64,000 nucleotides of DNA, from NCBI GenBank assembly GCA_026874595.1, contig CM049314.1, positions 1,759,318 through 1,823,317 of the forward strand, given 5' to 3'. Source of the stretch: Sipunculus nudus. Lineage: Eukaryota > Annelida > Sipuncula > Golfingiida > Sipunculidae. The translations under genes and the position numbers were made by a program. Positions 49,654 through 62,200 of the stretch are shown one piece after another. The stretch's first letter is position 1. Each line of letters starts with the position of its first letter. The notes under the pieces were generated by a model, which saw only the letters and a program-made list of their open reading frames with translations, was not told the origin of the DNA and did no database searches.

Positions 49654-52339
49654 TTAGCACATTCCTCGATTTTTCATTTCTCGCTTCATCTGACAGATGC
49701 CGCAAGGTGTACAACAGCCCATGACGACAGTGTCGTTACCAATGGTGCCCTGAAGATGAAAACAAGAGAATGGGGTTGTCTTTAAATTGAACATATAGTC
49801 TTTCTTATTACCATACATTATATATTACGTACACATTTAGAATGTACGGTAATAAAAAGTCTTGTGGAACATAAAAGGCTTCTAACTTTAATAGAATTGT
49901 TAGAATGGCTCATGTTTTGTCATCATTTTTTCAGACAAATGATATTTCCTGAAAAAATTGAGTAAAATGGTAAACGACTCAATATTCGTAACTCTAATGT
50001 TAAAAGTATCTTTTTCTAATATTAAAAGTTATGAAAATATTCCTTATTCTTCTATACCTAAAAGATGACTGTGTTTGAGATAAAAATGAACAGATGCTTT
50101 TTTTAACAGGACACTGGACTGAAATACAACAATAAATATGACAACTGAATCTGTAAATAAGACATACGTTAACTCAACAAAACCCTCAGTGTGACCTAAT
50201 TTCATATTTCACACGAGATCTCACCTAAAACTGGTGGACTTCAAATGGTAACTTTTCAATCCAACATTTAGTGACATACTGTTACTGGCTTAATTTTAGA
50301 TGGTTATTTGAAATGATGGATGAAAGTTGCGTGCCACAACTCATAATTAATTATAACTGAATATTTAAAAAAATGATAAATAATTGGTTTGTCCATACCG
50401 TAATGCCGAGCATGGTCCTTAGTTTGACCCTCATGGCCGTGACGTCACCACAGCAACAAGGCGTGCAGAATGGCTCTCCCATGTCAGCAGCCACCTGGCA
50501 GGCCAGACAGCTAGGACAGCACCAACCCAACAAACCTGTAGCAATAAGAGACTGGTCTACTTTCCTGCTAGATTAGGTCTGAAGAACATCTCTGGGAGAC
50601 CCCGATAACAAGTTGGTAAAGATCCCATGAGCAGGATTGAGGTCTAAAGAAAAGACTGCATGAATTACGTCTAAAGAACAGTTTGGTTAAGATACCAAGT
50701 CCAGGTTGGTTAAGATCTCAAGCAGAGGCTGGTTAGGGACTAAAGAAGAGGCTGATTAAGGACAAAAGAACAGACTGGTTACTGTCTCAAAAACAGGCTG
50801 CTTGAGTCTTAAGAACAGATCGTTTAGGGTCTCAAAAAGAACTGAAGAAGGCCTGAAGAAAATGCTTGTTAAGATCAAAAGAAAAGTCTTGTTAAATCCA
50901 CATCTAAGGAACAGCTGGCTAAATTAAAAAGAAGTCTCAAAAACACAAAGTCATGCATGTTATCTGGAAAACTGTTGTCATTTCCGTAAGCACGTTTACT
51001 TGGTTTTATATGTTTTATTCACAGTCTTGTTAAAATTTTGCCGAGTGTTGTGCTCATCGTTGTGTCTGGAAGCAAGGCCCTTATTAAAAAACGCTGACTA
51101 TAAACAAGTATTTACATAATTATTACTATAATCCGCCTTCCTTACTCCAACCTTTGCTCCATATCTTATCAAGTTTTGCATCCGCCCCTGTTAATTATCA
51201 AAGAAATATACACTTACACACGCCGCAGTCAGAGAAGCAGTCACAGATTCCCGTGGTCCAAGGTCGCATGTTCTGGGGGTAGGGTATTTGCGGTTCATTA
51301 GCGGTCTGGTTCACTTGAACGATAGTTGTAGTTGGTTGTGGGGCAAAGGGGGGCGCCTGCGGCTGAGGGTACGGCGCTGGTGGCTTAGACACCTGTGGAT
51401 ACTGAAGTAAAGAAGTGGCCCTTAGGCCACGACGCTCAGTTTAATTTGACCTGGTGCTAATTTCTTTTATTAGTGTTACATATCGTCTGTGAGAATAGAC
51501 TATTGCTAATGTTACTATGTTGTAAAACGGACGGAATTATTTAGGATCCAAATGAGACTAGCAAAGTACCCCCCCCCCCTGGATTTTACAATACAATGTA
51601 CCAAGGAAAATTGCAACATTGTACCCAGATGACTTACAGTAAGCTGAGCCAAAAAAAACAAGAAAGTGTGAAAGAGTAAAAAACATAAGGTGGTATCCTT
51701 TGCAAATATGCCTTTTTCTAAAACAAACGCAAAAATGATTTAAAATAAATATTAGCCTATTAAATATAGATATAATATTTTATAAAATAATTCTGGTACA
51801 GAGTTCTTAATTTTAATTCATTTTCAGGGTATATTATCATATGATATTATATTTTACCGGGCTTACATTAAAATAAAGCGCGTTTTTGTATTACTCTACC
51901 ATTTATAATTCTTTTAATAAAAACGATTTGTAAATAAAAAAAAACCCACTTAATTTTCCAAAATATATGGCACAACTCCAAATTTCACTCCTCCTGCCAT
52001 CAAGAATTACCTCGTCAATAAATGCAATGAGACCTCTTCCATTTGTTGTGATATATTTTTTTTGCGTTAAAAACAAACAAACCAGCAGGTACACAAATAA
52101 ACATACATAGATATTCATCATTATCTATATCCAGGTCAACATAAAATATAATAGTCTTCCTTACATTAGGACTTACATTTTGGGAAATTTTCATTGAAAT
52201 GCATGAATTATTTGTTCATTGGTATACATACAGACAAGCATAGATAAGACAGAATGACACTTGACATCTGTCTGTGTTTAAACATTACCTCATTATAAGT
52301 CATGGGCTGACTGGTCACAGGCTCTACTTTCGACGCCAT
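49654..52339 (-). CDS. PLAC8-like (cornifelin-like) protein B, complete, four exons, 155 aa
   Basis: Minus-strand exons: 52339-52289 (MASKVEPVTSQPMTYNE), 51401-51218, 50535-50399 and 49749-49654 (TAA at 49656-49654). All introns are GT...AG, with phases 0, 1, 0 identical to gene A; exons 3 and 4 are exactly the same lengths as in A (137 and 96 nt). The N-terminus is Pro/Gln-rich with repeated YPQ (YPQVSKPPAPYPQPQAPPF), like annexin- or scramblase-type PYPxx tails. The PLAC8 domain has WTTGICDCFSDCGVC, GWCCPSCLACQVAADMGE, AMRVKLRTMLGITG and MGCCTPCGICQMKREM. Function is unknown. It is tandem with gene A and the 21.7-kb pseudogene, all on the same strand. Confidence 0.93.
50590..50900. repeat. 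Degenerate 22-25-bp repeats in intron 3 of gene B
   Basis: Units such as CAGGTTGGTTAAGATCTCAAG and GAGGCTGGTTAGGGACTAAAG recur with a spacing of roughly 22-25 bases. They share the core GGCTGGTTAAGGTCT(A)AA with the minisatellite in the same intron of gene A. Confidence 0.8.
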
Positions 52340-52490
52340 TGCTTTTAGAGACTACCACCTGCTAATAACATATAATAAGATCAAAATACATGAGGTATTT
52401 ATTTTCATCATATCCGTGTCCGTGAAGGTAAGCCATCTCTCTCTCTCTCTGACCCCCTTTTTTTCTCTTTCGCTCTCTCTCCGTATAAGA

Positions 52491-52530
52491 ATATATATAT
52501 ATATATATATGTGTTTATATATATATATGT

Positions 52531-52574
<44 letters not shown>
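52491..52574. repeat. (TA)n microsatellite with GTGTT interruptions
   Basis: TA runs interrupted twice by the same ATGTGTTTATAT block, upstream of gene B. Confidence 0.96.
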
Positions 52575-52577
<3 letters not shown>

Positions 52578-52675
52578 TGTCTGTATTAATCTATATGTCC
52601 CTTACTCACTCTATCTAGTATGTCACCCTGGTTTTGTCTGCCTTTCCTATACATCAGGTAAATCCTTGTGTCTGT

Positions 52676-52686
52676 TTGTCTGTCTC

Positions 52687-52739
<53 letters not shown>
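52676..52739. repeat. (CT)n microsatellite
   Basis: Nearly pure CT dinucleotides with one TG interruption. Confidence 0.97.
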
Positions 52740-52740
<1 letters not shown>

Positions 52741-55700
52741 GCGTCATTCCACTCGTGTAGTCACTTAGTATAACACTGACGACAAAAAACTAATCTCAAG
52801 CCCTGATCTCAGAAAAGAAACGAATCCTTTAATTGGTATTAACTTACGAAAATTCCTATGGGCAGAATCTTAATAGAAACATGATATTTTGAGGGTATAT
52901 ATCTACAATCAGATGATAAGCTAATCTATTAAATTATAAAATTTGAATTAAATGCGTTTTGTGATACGTTATGTAATCCATGGTGAAATGTCAGACCTGC
53001 TATTTAGGAGAATGTTTCCATATTATCATACTAATTTTGCAGTACAACAGTATTTTAATTATTCGAAACAGAATACGATTATGTATTTATTATGAATGAG
53101 GTGACACTGCTAATTTTTATTGCAGTTTTTATAATTATATAAATTCATTTATTCTGTATGTTACATTGTTGTTCTTTTAAATAGACACGTGAACAAGAAT
53201 GTATATGTCATATATAAACACCATATATCACTGCCGGAGCGTGAGGATGGGGGGTGGGGTTTCTTTCGGGGTTGCACTGTCCCAAACTACAAATTCTGAC
53301 CTTTCTTAAAATGTTGCAGACATTATAAAATATATAATTATTTCGGATATACTTTGACAATTGCTGTGTTATTTATCTTGAAAGTTTTCTGTTTTAAAAG
53401 CAGGTTGTTCACCTTTAAATGGAATTGTCCCAAGCTCTAAACGCTTTAAAGAAATCATGGAACAGGCCCTGTGTATGCACATTAAAAGCGGATTCTGTTG
53501 TGACCAAGCATCAGATAGGAGCAGTTTATCATTAAAAGCATAGTTACCCACTCTAAAGTATACGTGACAAGATTCCTAAAAAAAAGTCTATTAACCTCTT
53601 GTGTGGGACCAGATGAGTGGAAGTAGCTCATAAAATGCGTAGTTGTATTGCGCTGATTGATTGCACTCAGACAAATCGTTTTTATAGCTGTACAGCTTGC
53701 ACACATTGTGTTTTTAGTAACATTGAGGTATTTGTGTAACTATGGTATATCAAAGCCGGTACATGTTAGATTTCAAGCAGGGGCATCACATCAAAATGAT
53801 TAGTAGTGTATGTAAACAAGTAATTAAAAGTCTTTGTCTGACTACGTAGAAAGAAAGGTTACACGTTCAGCTCCCGAGGCAGCGGACAGACAGAGTATAT
53901 TTTGTTCTGTTTATACGCTGACAATTTTAATGGCTATACTGAAAGGTTTGACGAAAGGATGGCTGTGGGTGTCAATCTTCAAAATTGACTTTTTGTGGTA
54001 CCATTCCCCTTATATGTTAAGGGTTACTCTCCTATTGTACACATAGGCCAATATACCTTTAAGAATACAATTTCAACCATTTTAAAATGTAACCCCCTCC
54101 CTCCCTCTTGAATCCGCCACTTGTATAAATGGATGAATTATATACCTTGCCCAGCTTTAGCTTAACTGTCTTTGTCTTGTTGTCACTTATTTGAACATTT
54201 GTAATATAGGAGTAAAAGTAAAGCGTAATGACAATATGGAAATATGTATACAAGAGAATTGATTATCTTATCCGAGCAATTGCTGGGGGGGGGAGGGTTA
54301 CTTTGGTCATGAAATTCACCATTATATTTGGGTTCGAATACAAATAAAAGAGAAACGGTATGTTAGTTGGAATGGGTATAATAGTTTTGCCTTGGAGGAG
54401 GTTTGGGCTCCATTGACCCTCTTTTTTAGTCAATAGCGATCGCGTCACGTGCGACAATAACGTTTTATAATAAAAAATAAAAAAGATTCCTTTCCCGCAC
54501 CAGTATTAGCATTCCAGTCCTTCTGGAACCTGATCCCAGGCCCCGCTGAGAGGACGCGGTCGTATACATAGATGAAGTGAAAGATAACGTGGAGTTTTAA
54601 CAGGTGTCGTTCATGTGGAGAAAGCCTTTGACTGTTTTCATGTGTCATATGGTATATCAACTAATGGTCTGTCTGTAACATGTGCTTTGTTTCGGGGGTG
54701 CAGGTGGTTCGGGGGGGGGGGGGGACTCAAGGTGTCTTTAGTCCTCTTCACTGTATAAGGGAATAAAATATAACCTTTAAAATTCCGTCCTTACTTTCCT
54801 CTATAATCTTTCATTAAATTATTTATTTATTTATTGTAATATAAACAAGATAGCTCATTCAGCTAATGCTGTTTTTCAATGAGATCCTGCTACAATTTAA
54901 AACATGATATACCAGAAATACAATAACATTACAGCACGAGTACAATGTGGCATGTGTCAGTTGGGCTATTTAATCGTAAAAAAAGGAAAACTCTTTTGCG
55001 TAGTGAAAGTATATATTTCATATGTGGAGGGAGTGAAGAAAACTTGGAAATTCTGGGCTAGGAAATTTGTCCTGTTTGTCATAAGAGGATAAGGTGGGTG
55101 GGGGGGGGGGGGGGGTGGGGGGCGTAAGAAGATTTTTAGAGGGTCTCCTTTTTCCAGGGCTGGGGGTTGTTTCTGTCATTATTGGATCGTTCCCTTCCAA
55201 GCGAACAAGGCCAATGGTTTGTAACCTTAAAAATAATACACAAAATATCCTCATACAATTTTTATAGCTATTAGGCAGTATTAGTCCGACATCTGGTTGT
55301 ACATTTTCGATAATGATAGGGTTATTTTTGTTTATCTTCACTTTAATAAAAGATTAATCTACGGTTTAGATTTTTATGAAACATAGAAATCTTAGTTTTT
55401 TTTTAATTTACTTGTGGAAGCCATTGAACACTTTTAACTATAGTGTAAGGTTGGAGCTCTTCCGTCACGCCTTACCTTGTAACCCTGGACGGGACGTTGA
55501 CAGTTAATTAATACTTTGACTCTACAACATCCTCAAAGCCTCCTTTTCACTCTGGGGATTAAAATTGTATAGGGTTTCTCAGGTAGATTAACAAAAATAT
55601 ATGTCAAGTGTATTGCGCTTTAATAAAATAATATCCATCAAATCTGAAGATTAATATATATAATTTTACCGGTGTCCGATGGATTATGGCGAATATTCCA

Positions 55701-57744
55701 TGAAAAATTATAATTTCAAGACCTAATTTCTTTGCCGTTGATGAACCTAAGTTTTATTCCAACATTTTAAAAATATTTACCAGATTAATTTCATACCATG
55801 TTCGTTGATAAGAATCTTTTGCAAGGTTAAGAGAGCCAATGGATATTTAAAAGAGAAGAGTTGTTCCTAGCATATTGAATAAATTGTATGCTTTTTCTTT
55901 AACACGTCCATCGCTGTATATTATTTGGCTAGTAAAACTGGCATGCTTTGCGGAATGTAACAATATGTCCGCTGGTTGACGCAACAGTTGTTGCTACTTA
56001 AATATTGTAAATTAAGCAGCTTAAGCTTCCATGGGTACGCCATGAATACAATTGATTATCTTTGACTTAACTTATATTTGTATAATTATGGACTTATGAG
56101 TAATGCCCGTTGTCAGTGACTTACCGTAAGCAAGACACGCCGTCAAATAAAATAACATTAAATCCGGGTCTCGCTCGCGTTGCTATGTCAGCCTGAGTAA
56201 CATATCCCCCTTTACGACTACAAAGGTCACTTTCCGCAAACTGCAATAAAAAAGCTGTTGTATGGGGCGAGCCAGAGCGAGGCTAGGCATAAATAATGAA
56301 TGCTTTGACAGGTAGGCGTGAAATCTTTGGACCATAGTTAAGACCGCCCAGGAATGATTTGTGGTTCATCCTGTATATAGTAGTTGTTCACTACTAGGTC
56401 AACACTCAATATTGATGTGTTTCATATAAAAAAAAAGATAACCTGTGTGCATCAGTTTAGGAAAATCCTCACGCATAGCTTCTTGCAAGTAACTTCAGGT
56501 TATTTACATTTAGCAAGGTAACGTTCAATTATGCTGAGCTATAGCGATGACCCTTTATCCGTCCAACCATCCGTTAGCACGGCACAAATCGTAACCACTA
56601 AACCTAACAAAATCTTACTTAAGATCCTGCGAGGACAATGTTAAATCTCCTCAGAAACTTGACCTTAGATATAAGACCCCTATGAGAAATATCGTGCGTG
56701 CTATGGGGTTTGTTTGAAAAAAAAAAGATACAAAAGCCCCTGTATCTAAATAATTAAAGCAGGGATTGCCATCATTCTTGTTCTGATAATTGATCTTAGA
56801 CAATTTCATCAGCTTCTTAAGACTGATACCGCCACCTGTATCATTTTTATCTCATTTTACACATAATTTTGAGACCATCAAATAACAGCAACCGTATCCG
56901 TTTCTCAGCTGTTCCGAAACCTAATGTCCTAAAATCTTAAATGGTTATTAATCATGATAAGTGTAATCAGTTCTTGAAGTCTGTTGATGCCATGATAATT
57001 TTTCATGTAGTTTTCCCGGCATTTTTTGGACAGTTAAATAACGTTGCGGGTATCAGTATATCTACTGTGGTTTCAACGTGTGGCCTTGAACTTATAAAAA
57101 TCTTTATAAACCCAAATAACCTTTAAAGTACTGGATATTTTGTTCTCAAAATTGATGCACAAGTTGTTTAAACAAATTTCTCGAAAGAAATGAAAATTAT
57201 TGATCATGGCTGGGATTTTCAATTTACAATTATCATACAAGGATAATCCTGTTTGAACTCTGTTAACAATAGATATTTCATTTATTTATTTATCAATTGG
57301 TTATTGTAGAGGATAAATCTGATTTTTTATGTCTGTTGTTTTCTTTATCGTGTACAGCAAAGTGCATCCCCCATGGCAAAGGTAATCGCCGTTTTTCCAG
57401 CTTCGATATATTACATAAAGAAGATGCTTACATTGTTTATTCAGTCACATTACAATACTTTCAACTAGTCATGTAGTCTCGTGTTGTATAAGTATATATT
57501 TACATAAACATTTTTTCTTTATTTCTACATAAAGCTTCACTTAACAATACAGAAATTTTATGGAAAACATTTATACTTGCGTTTAACTTGATTGCACTTA
57601 CAGGAATGCCTATATAACTGCTTACATAAGGACCATACAATAAATTCACTGATAAAAGAGAAGATTATAAACATGCAGTTATTAATAAGTTCTTAGGCAG
57701 GACCATACAATAAACTCTTATCTGAATAAAACAATTATACTAGA
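52740..57744. other. Gene-free stretch, nothing recognised
   Basis: No ORF above 107 aa and none resembling a family. It contains G-runs at about 54285-54294, 54711-54724 and 55100-55115. Otherwise AT-rich spacer. Confidence 0.5.
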
Positions 57745-57942
57745 CATGTAGTCTGACTACCTGTCACAAGATTGTAGCTTGTACCGCCATGAATACTTGC
57801 GTCAGGATCCTAATCAAACTGTGTTTATCCAATGTCACGGTTCACAGGGGTCAGCTGAAGAACAAGCACGGACCTTATACCAATGACTTGGCCAGGGCTT
57901 CGACAGGGACAAAGATATCATTTTTTCTCAAAGTGTCGCAAA

Positions 57943-57991
<49 letters not shown>

Positions 57992-58310
57992 CCTCAAACA
58001 TTTTATCATAATTCGTAGAACAACATTTTGCATTAAGTTGCTAACAGGCAAACCAACCAGGCAACCCCTTAAAGAATCAAGGAAAAACATAATCTAGGCC
58101 CCCTGGCAGAGGTATGATTATTTATAAAGTAATTATGTAGCTGCAGAATGATACGCAATTATCACAGACAAAATATAATGTATTAATACTAAATGATGAA
58201 ATGACCCGGAAAAGCATGTGCAAAGCATACCCGTTTAAGGCAAATCTTAGATACAACATAAGTTTATGATTTATTACCTTAAAATTGTATGTTCTGCAGG
58301 TATCTAGTTA
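57745..58310. repeat. PLAC8 3'-flank duplication, uninterrupted copy
   Basis: Aligns to 41622-41923 and then directly to 49313-49580, including the conserved polyadenylation signal (58270-58275, minus). It contains (TA)n at 57946-57989 in the same place as 41763-41818. It stops about 70 bases short of where a last PLAC8 exon would lie; a minisatellite takes over. Confidence 0.88.
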
Positions 58311-58319
58311 CGTCAAGAT

Positions 58320-58930
58320 AAAACCATGAAAAAAATATACGATAAGAGCATGAAATAATTATTAAGATAAGAACCACGGAATAAAATATGCGATAAGAAC
58401 ATGAAATGGTTCTTACTATACCAACCACGGAAAAATATACGATAAAGGCATGAAATGGTTCTTACTATAACAACCACTGAAAAAGTAAACGATAAAGGCA
58501 TGAAATGGTTCTTAATATTACAACCACGGAAAAAAATTGATAAGGGCATGAAATGGTTCTTACTATAACAACCACGGAAAAAATATACTAAAAGGGCATG
58601 AAATGGTTCTTACTATACCAACTACGGAAAAATATACGATAAGGGCATGAAATAGTTCTTACTATAACAACGACGGGAAAAGTATAAAGGCATAATATAA
58701 AGGCAGGAAATGGTTCTTACTATTACAACCATGGAAACAATATACGATAAGAGCATGAAATGATTCTTACTATAACAACTTCGGAAAAATATACGATAAA
58801 GACATGATATGGTTCTTACAATAACAACCACGAAGAAAAAATAGACGATAAAGGCATGGAATTGTTCTTACTATAACAACCACGGAAAAGTATACAATAA
58901 GGGCATGGAATGGTTCTTACTAAAACACTG
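58320..58930. repeat. About 49-bp minisatellite, about 12 copies
   Basis: Unit approximates CAACCACGGAAAAATATACG followed by ATAAAGGCATGAAATGGTTC and TTACTATAA. Copies are diverged, with small indels. The minus-strand ORFs over it are periodic and not credible as genes. Confidence 0.93.
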
Positions 58931-59250
58931 GTCATTTTAAATCAGCATTACTTTAAATGAAACTACATGAGTAAGTATAATATTCTTTTCTTCTTGTAAT
59001 CAGCCATTTAACATTTTCCCTATATTAATTGAATATTAAAAATATCATAAAAAAGTAGAAAGAATGTTTATAATTTTGAATGGAGTTGCGAACATTTCAA
59101 TGCATGTTTTATACACTGAAAACATTTAAGATTTTAATATGTATTCTTCTATATACTGCCAATGATTTGGTAAAATTAACTAAGCTGTTATTGCAGAAAT
59201 GTTTATGGAAAAATGGCTTTTTCAATTATAAGTAGTTCGTGAATAAATTT
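58931..59250. other. AT-rich spacer before the LINE
   Basis: Nothing recognised; part may belong to the LINE 5' UTR. Confidence 0.4.
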
Positions 59251-62200
59251 AGTGATATCGAAATACTCACGCTTAATGTGAGAGGATTAGGAAATTCAGA
59301 AAAAAAGAAGATAACGTTTTTACTGGCTACAAAATAAAAAAACATAATATTATAATGTTACAATAAACTGATAGCTCACCGACTAGTGCCTCACAATTAA
59401 TCAGAATGGGGCCATTTTGTTATCTTTAATCATGGAAGCAACAACGCTAGGGTGTGGCAATATTAATAAAAACTATGTACCTCATGAAATACATAATGTT
59501 TTCAAAGATGACGAAGGGAGAGTAATTGTTCTTGATGTTACTTTATCAAATGTAAGACTAAACGTAGCTAATGCATATGCCCCCAATATACCAAATATAC
59601 AATTTTTCAATAATTTATTTAACAGAACCGAATTAAGTAATAATGAAAACAATATTATAGGGGGTGACTGGAATGTTGTGATTGATCCAACGAATCATAA
59701 AATACATAAACCTGTGGGAAAAAATTACATCACGTCAGTTATAACTGAATGGATAGATGAACTCGATCTTATATAAATTTGGCGACATATGTATCCCAAA
59801 AAAATTGGAATCCACTTGCTCACGTCAAAGAACGCGATATACAGCCAGTAGGCTGGATTATTTTCCCATATCCAGAGGTTTGTTGAAATTTGTTAATCAC
59901 TGTTGCATTTTGCTTGGTTACAAAACTGATCATTCCGCGGTAGATCTCGGTTTTAAATTGCAACAAAATATACGAGGTCCAGGATTTTGGAATTTTAACG
60001 TTTCGTTATAAGATGATAAAGTTCTCGTTAAGAAAATAAAAAATTGTATCCCGAATACACTGGAAGAAAACAAAGATGCCAACCTTTCGCTTTTATGGGA
60101 AACGATCAAAATGGAAATAAGAAGAACCTGTATCAGTCACAGCATTTAAAAAAAAAACAAGGAAACAAAGATAACTATCTCCAAATTAGGAAAACACTTG
60201 ATAGAACTTAAAAAAGTAAACGAGAATATTAATAGACAAAAAATTAAAGAAATTGAGGAAAATTATATAAATTCGTAGAAAAAAAGTTAAAAGGTGCAAT
60301 TCTTAGAAATGAAACATGGTACGAAGAAGGAGAAATTATAAATAAATTATTTTTATTCAGATGAAATATTAAATAAATCATATTTTCAAAAATTATATAC
60401 AAGCGAACAAACACATTATGTTAATAAAATTGATTAGTTTTTGCAAAAATACCAGAGCCAAATGGAAAATAATGAGCGGATTTCATATCTTGCAGAATTA
60501 TCAGAGCAAGAATTGTTAGGTAGTCTAAATTCGTTTAAAAACGGGAAATCACCAGGCACAGACGGGTTACCAGCTGAATTTTAAAAAACCTTTATAAATA
60601 CTATAAAGAATTAAATAAGTACTTTATAAATTGTGTAAGACACAGCTTAAAAAACCGGAAACTTATCGTTAACCCAAAACAAGAAATAATGAGTTTGCAA
60701 CCAAAAAGAAAAAAGGAAAAGACCATCAATATTTGAAAAACTGGAGGCCATTCACTTGATTAAACTGTGATTATAAAATTATTTCAAAGAGGATAGCAAA
60801 TAGAATAAAACAAGCTATTCCGGGTATTACATAAAGATCATACTAATTTCATAAAAAACAGATATATAGGTGAAAATATAAATAAAACGCTAACATTAAT
60901 AGTACATGCATGCAATAAAGGACAAGAAACTTTTATAATGGCGATCGATTATGAGAAGGCCTTTAATTTTTTGGAATTGAATTACTTATATAAATCTTTA
61001 GAAATAGCTAATTTTGATAACAACACTATATCAATAATTTAAGTGTTATACAAAGATATTCAAAGTTGTGTAATACATAATGGGTATAGTTCTACCTTTT
61101 AAATATTACTAGAGGAGTACAACAAGGATGTCCTCTCTCTCCTTATTTATTTGTTTTAAGCATTAAATTATTAGGTAAGGCAATGAGAAATTTTGATGAA
61201 ATAAAAGGTATAGTATTCGAACACTGTAATTAAAAAAAGTCAGTATGCTGACAGCACGACTTTGTACGTTAAAGATACAGAAACAATAAAAAAGCATTGG
61301 GTATTTTTGAAGAATTTCGAGTTATATCTGGTTTAAATATAAATAAAGAAGTAAACTTCAATTATGCCAATGATTAAGGAAGATACCAGGGGCAGAGATG
61401 AGGTGACAAAACTTGGTCTGACATAGACTGATGGACCCATTAACTCACATGGAGTGTTCATTAATCCCTCATTAGAAAATATTTTCAATATAAATTATCT
61501 GCCAAAGGTAAACAAAATAAAAAAATATAATAACAATATGGTCTCAAAGAAACCTGACACCTTTGGGGAAAATAACAGTTATATAAAGTTATATATTATC
61601 ACAATTAATTTATTTAATGTCCGTACTCCCAAGCCCTCCCCAAAACGTCATAAAACAAGTTGAAAAAAAAACTGTATAAACTTGTATGGAATAAAGGAAG
61701 GGAATTAATTAAAAGAAACGTGCTTTTTGCTCCCATCAAGGAAGAGGGTCTCAAAATGATAAATTTGAATACACAGAATACATTGCTGAAAATAGTTTGG
61801 ATTTGAAGGTTGATTACTATGCATAAAGCTGACGCTTTTTAAATATTAGTATATAAATACCTGAAACTGGGAGAGGATTCATTTTATTGTAATTTATCCG
61901 CAGGGGATAGCAAAAAAATTATTAACATATCCTCGACCATATGGAATGATGTAATGCATTCATGGTGCACATATTATTATTCTACCCCAAGCTCATACAC
62001 AGATATGTTATCCCAGTTACTCACACACTAAAGTAGATGGCCAAGTCATATTCTATTAATATATGCATAAAGCAGGTATAAAGAATATCGCAAATTTAAT
62101 GTGTATATCTAATCCAGAAAGTATTTGGCTGGATCATGAAGGATTTTGCGATAAAAACAGTGTTAATATAGATTTTCTGACCTTCGATAGCCTACTTAGA

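Noticed and set aside
56150-56290. Possible short inverted-repeat element (CTCGCTCGCG and GAGCGAGGC)
   Set aside because: The arms share too few bases and no target duplication could be seen.
58313-58831. Minus-strand ORFs with periodic YRIFFRG-like words
   Set aside because: Created by the 49-bp minisatellite; indels between copies break the frame.
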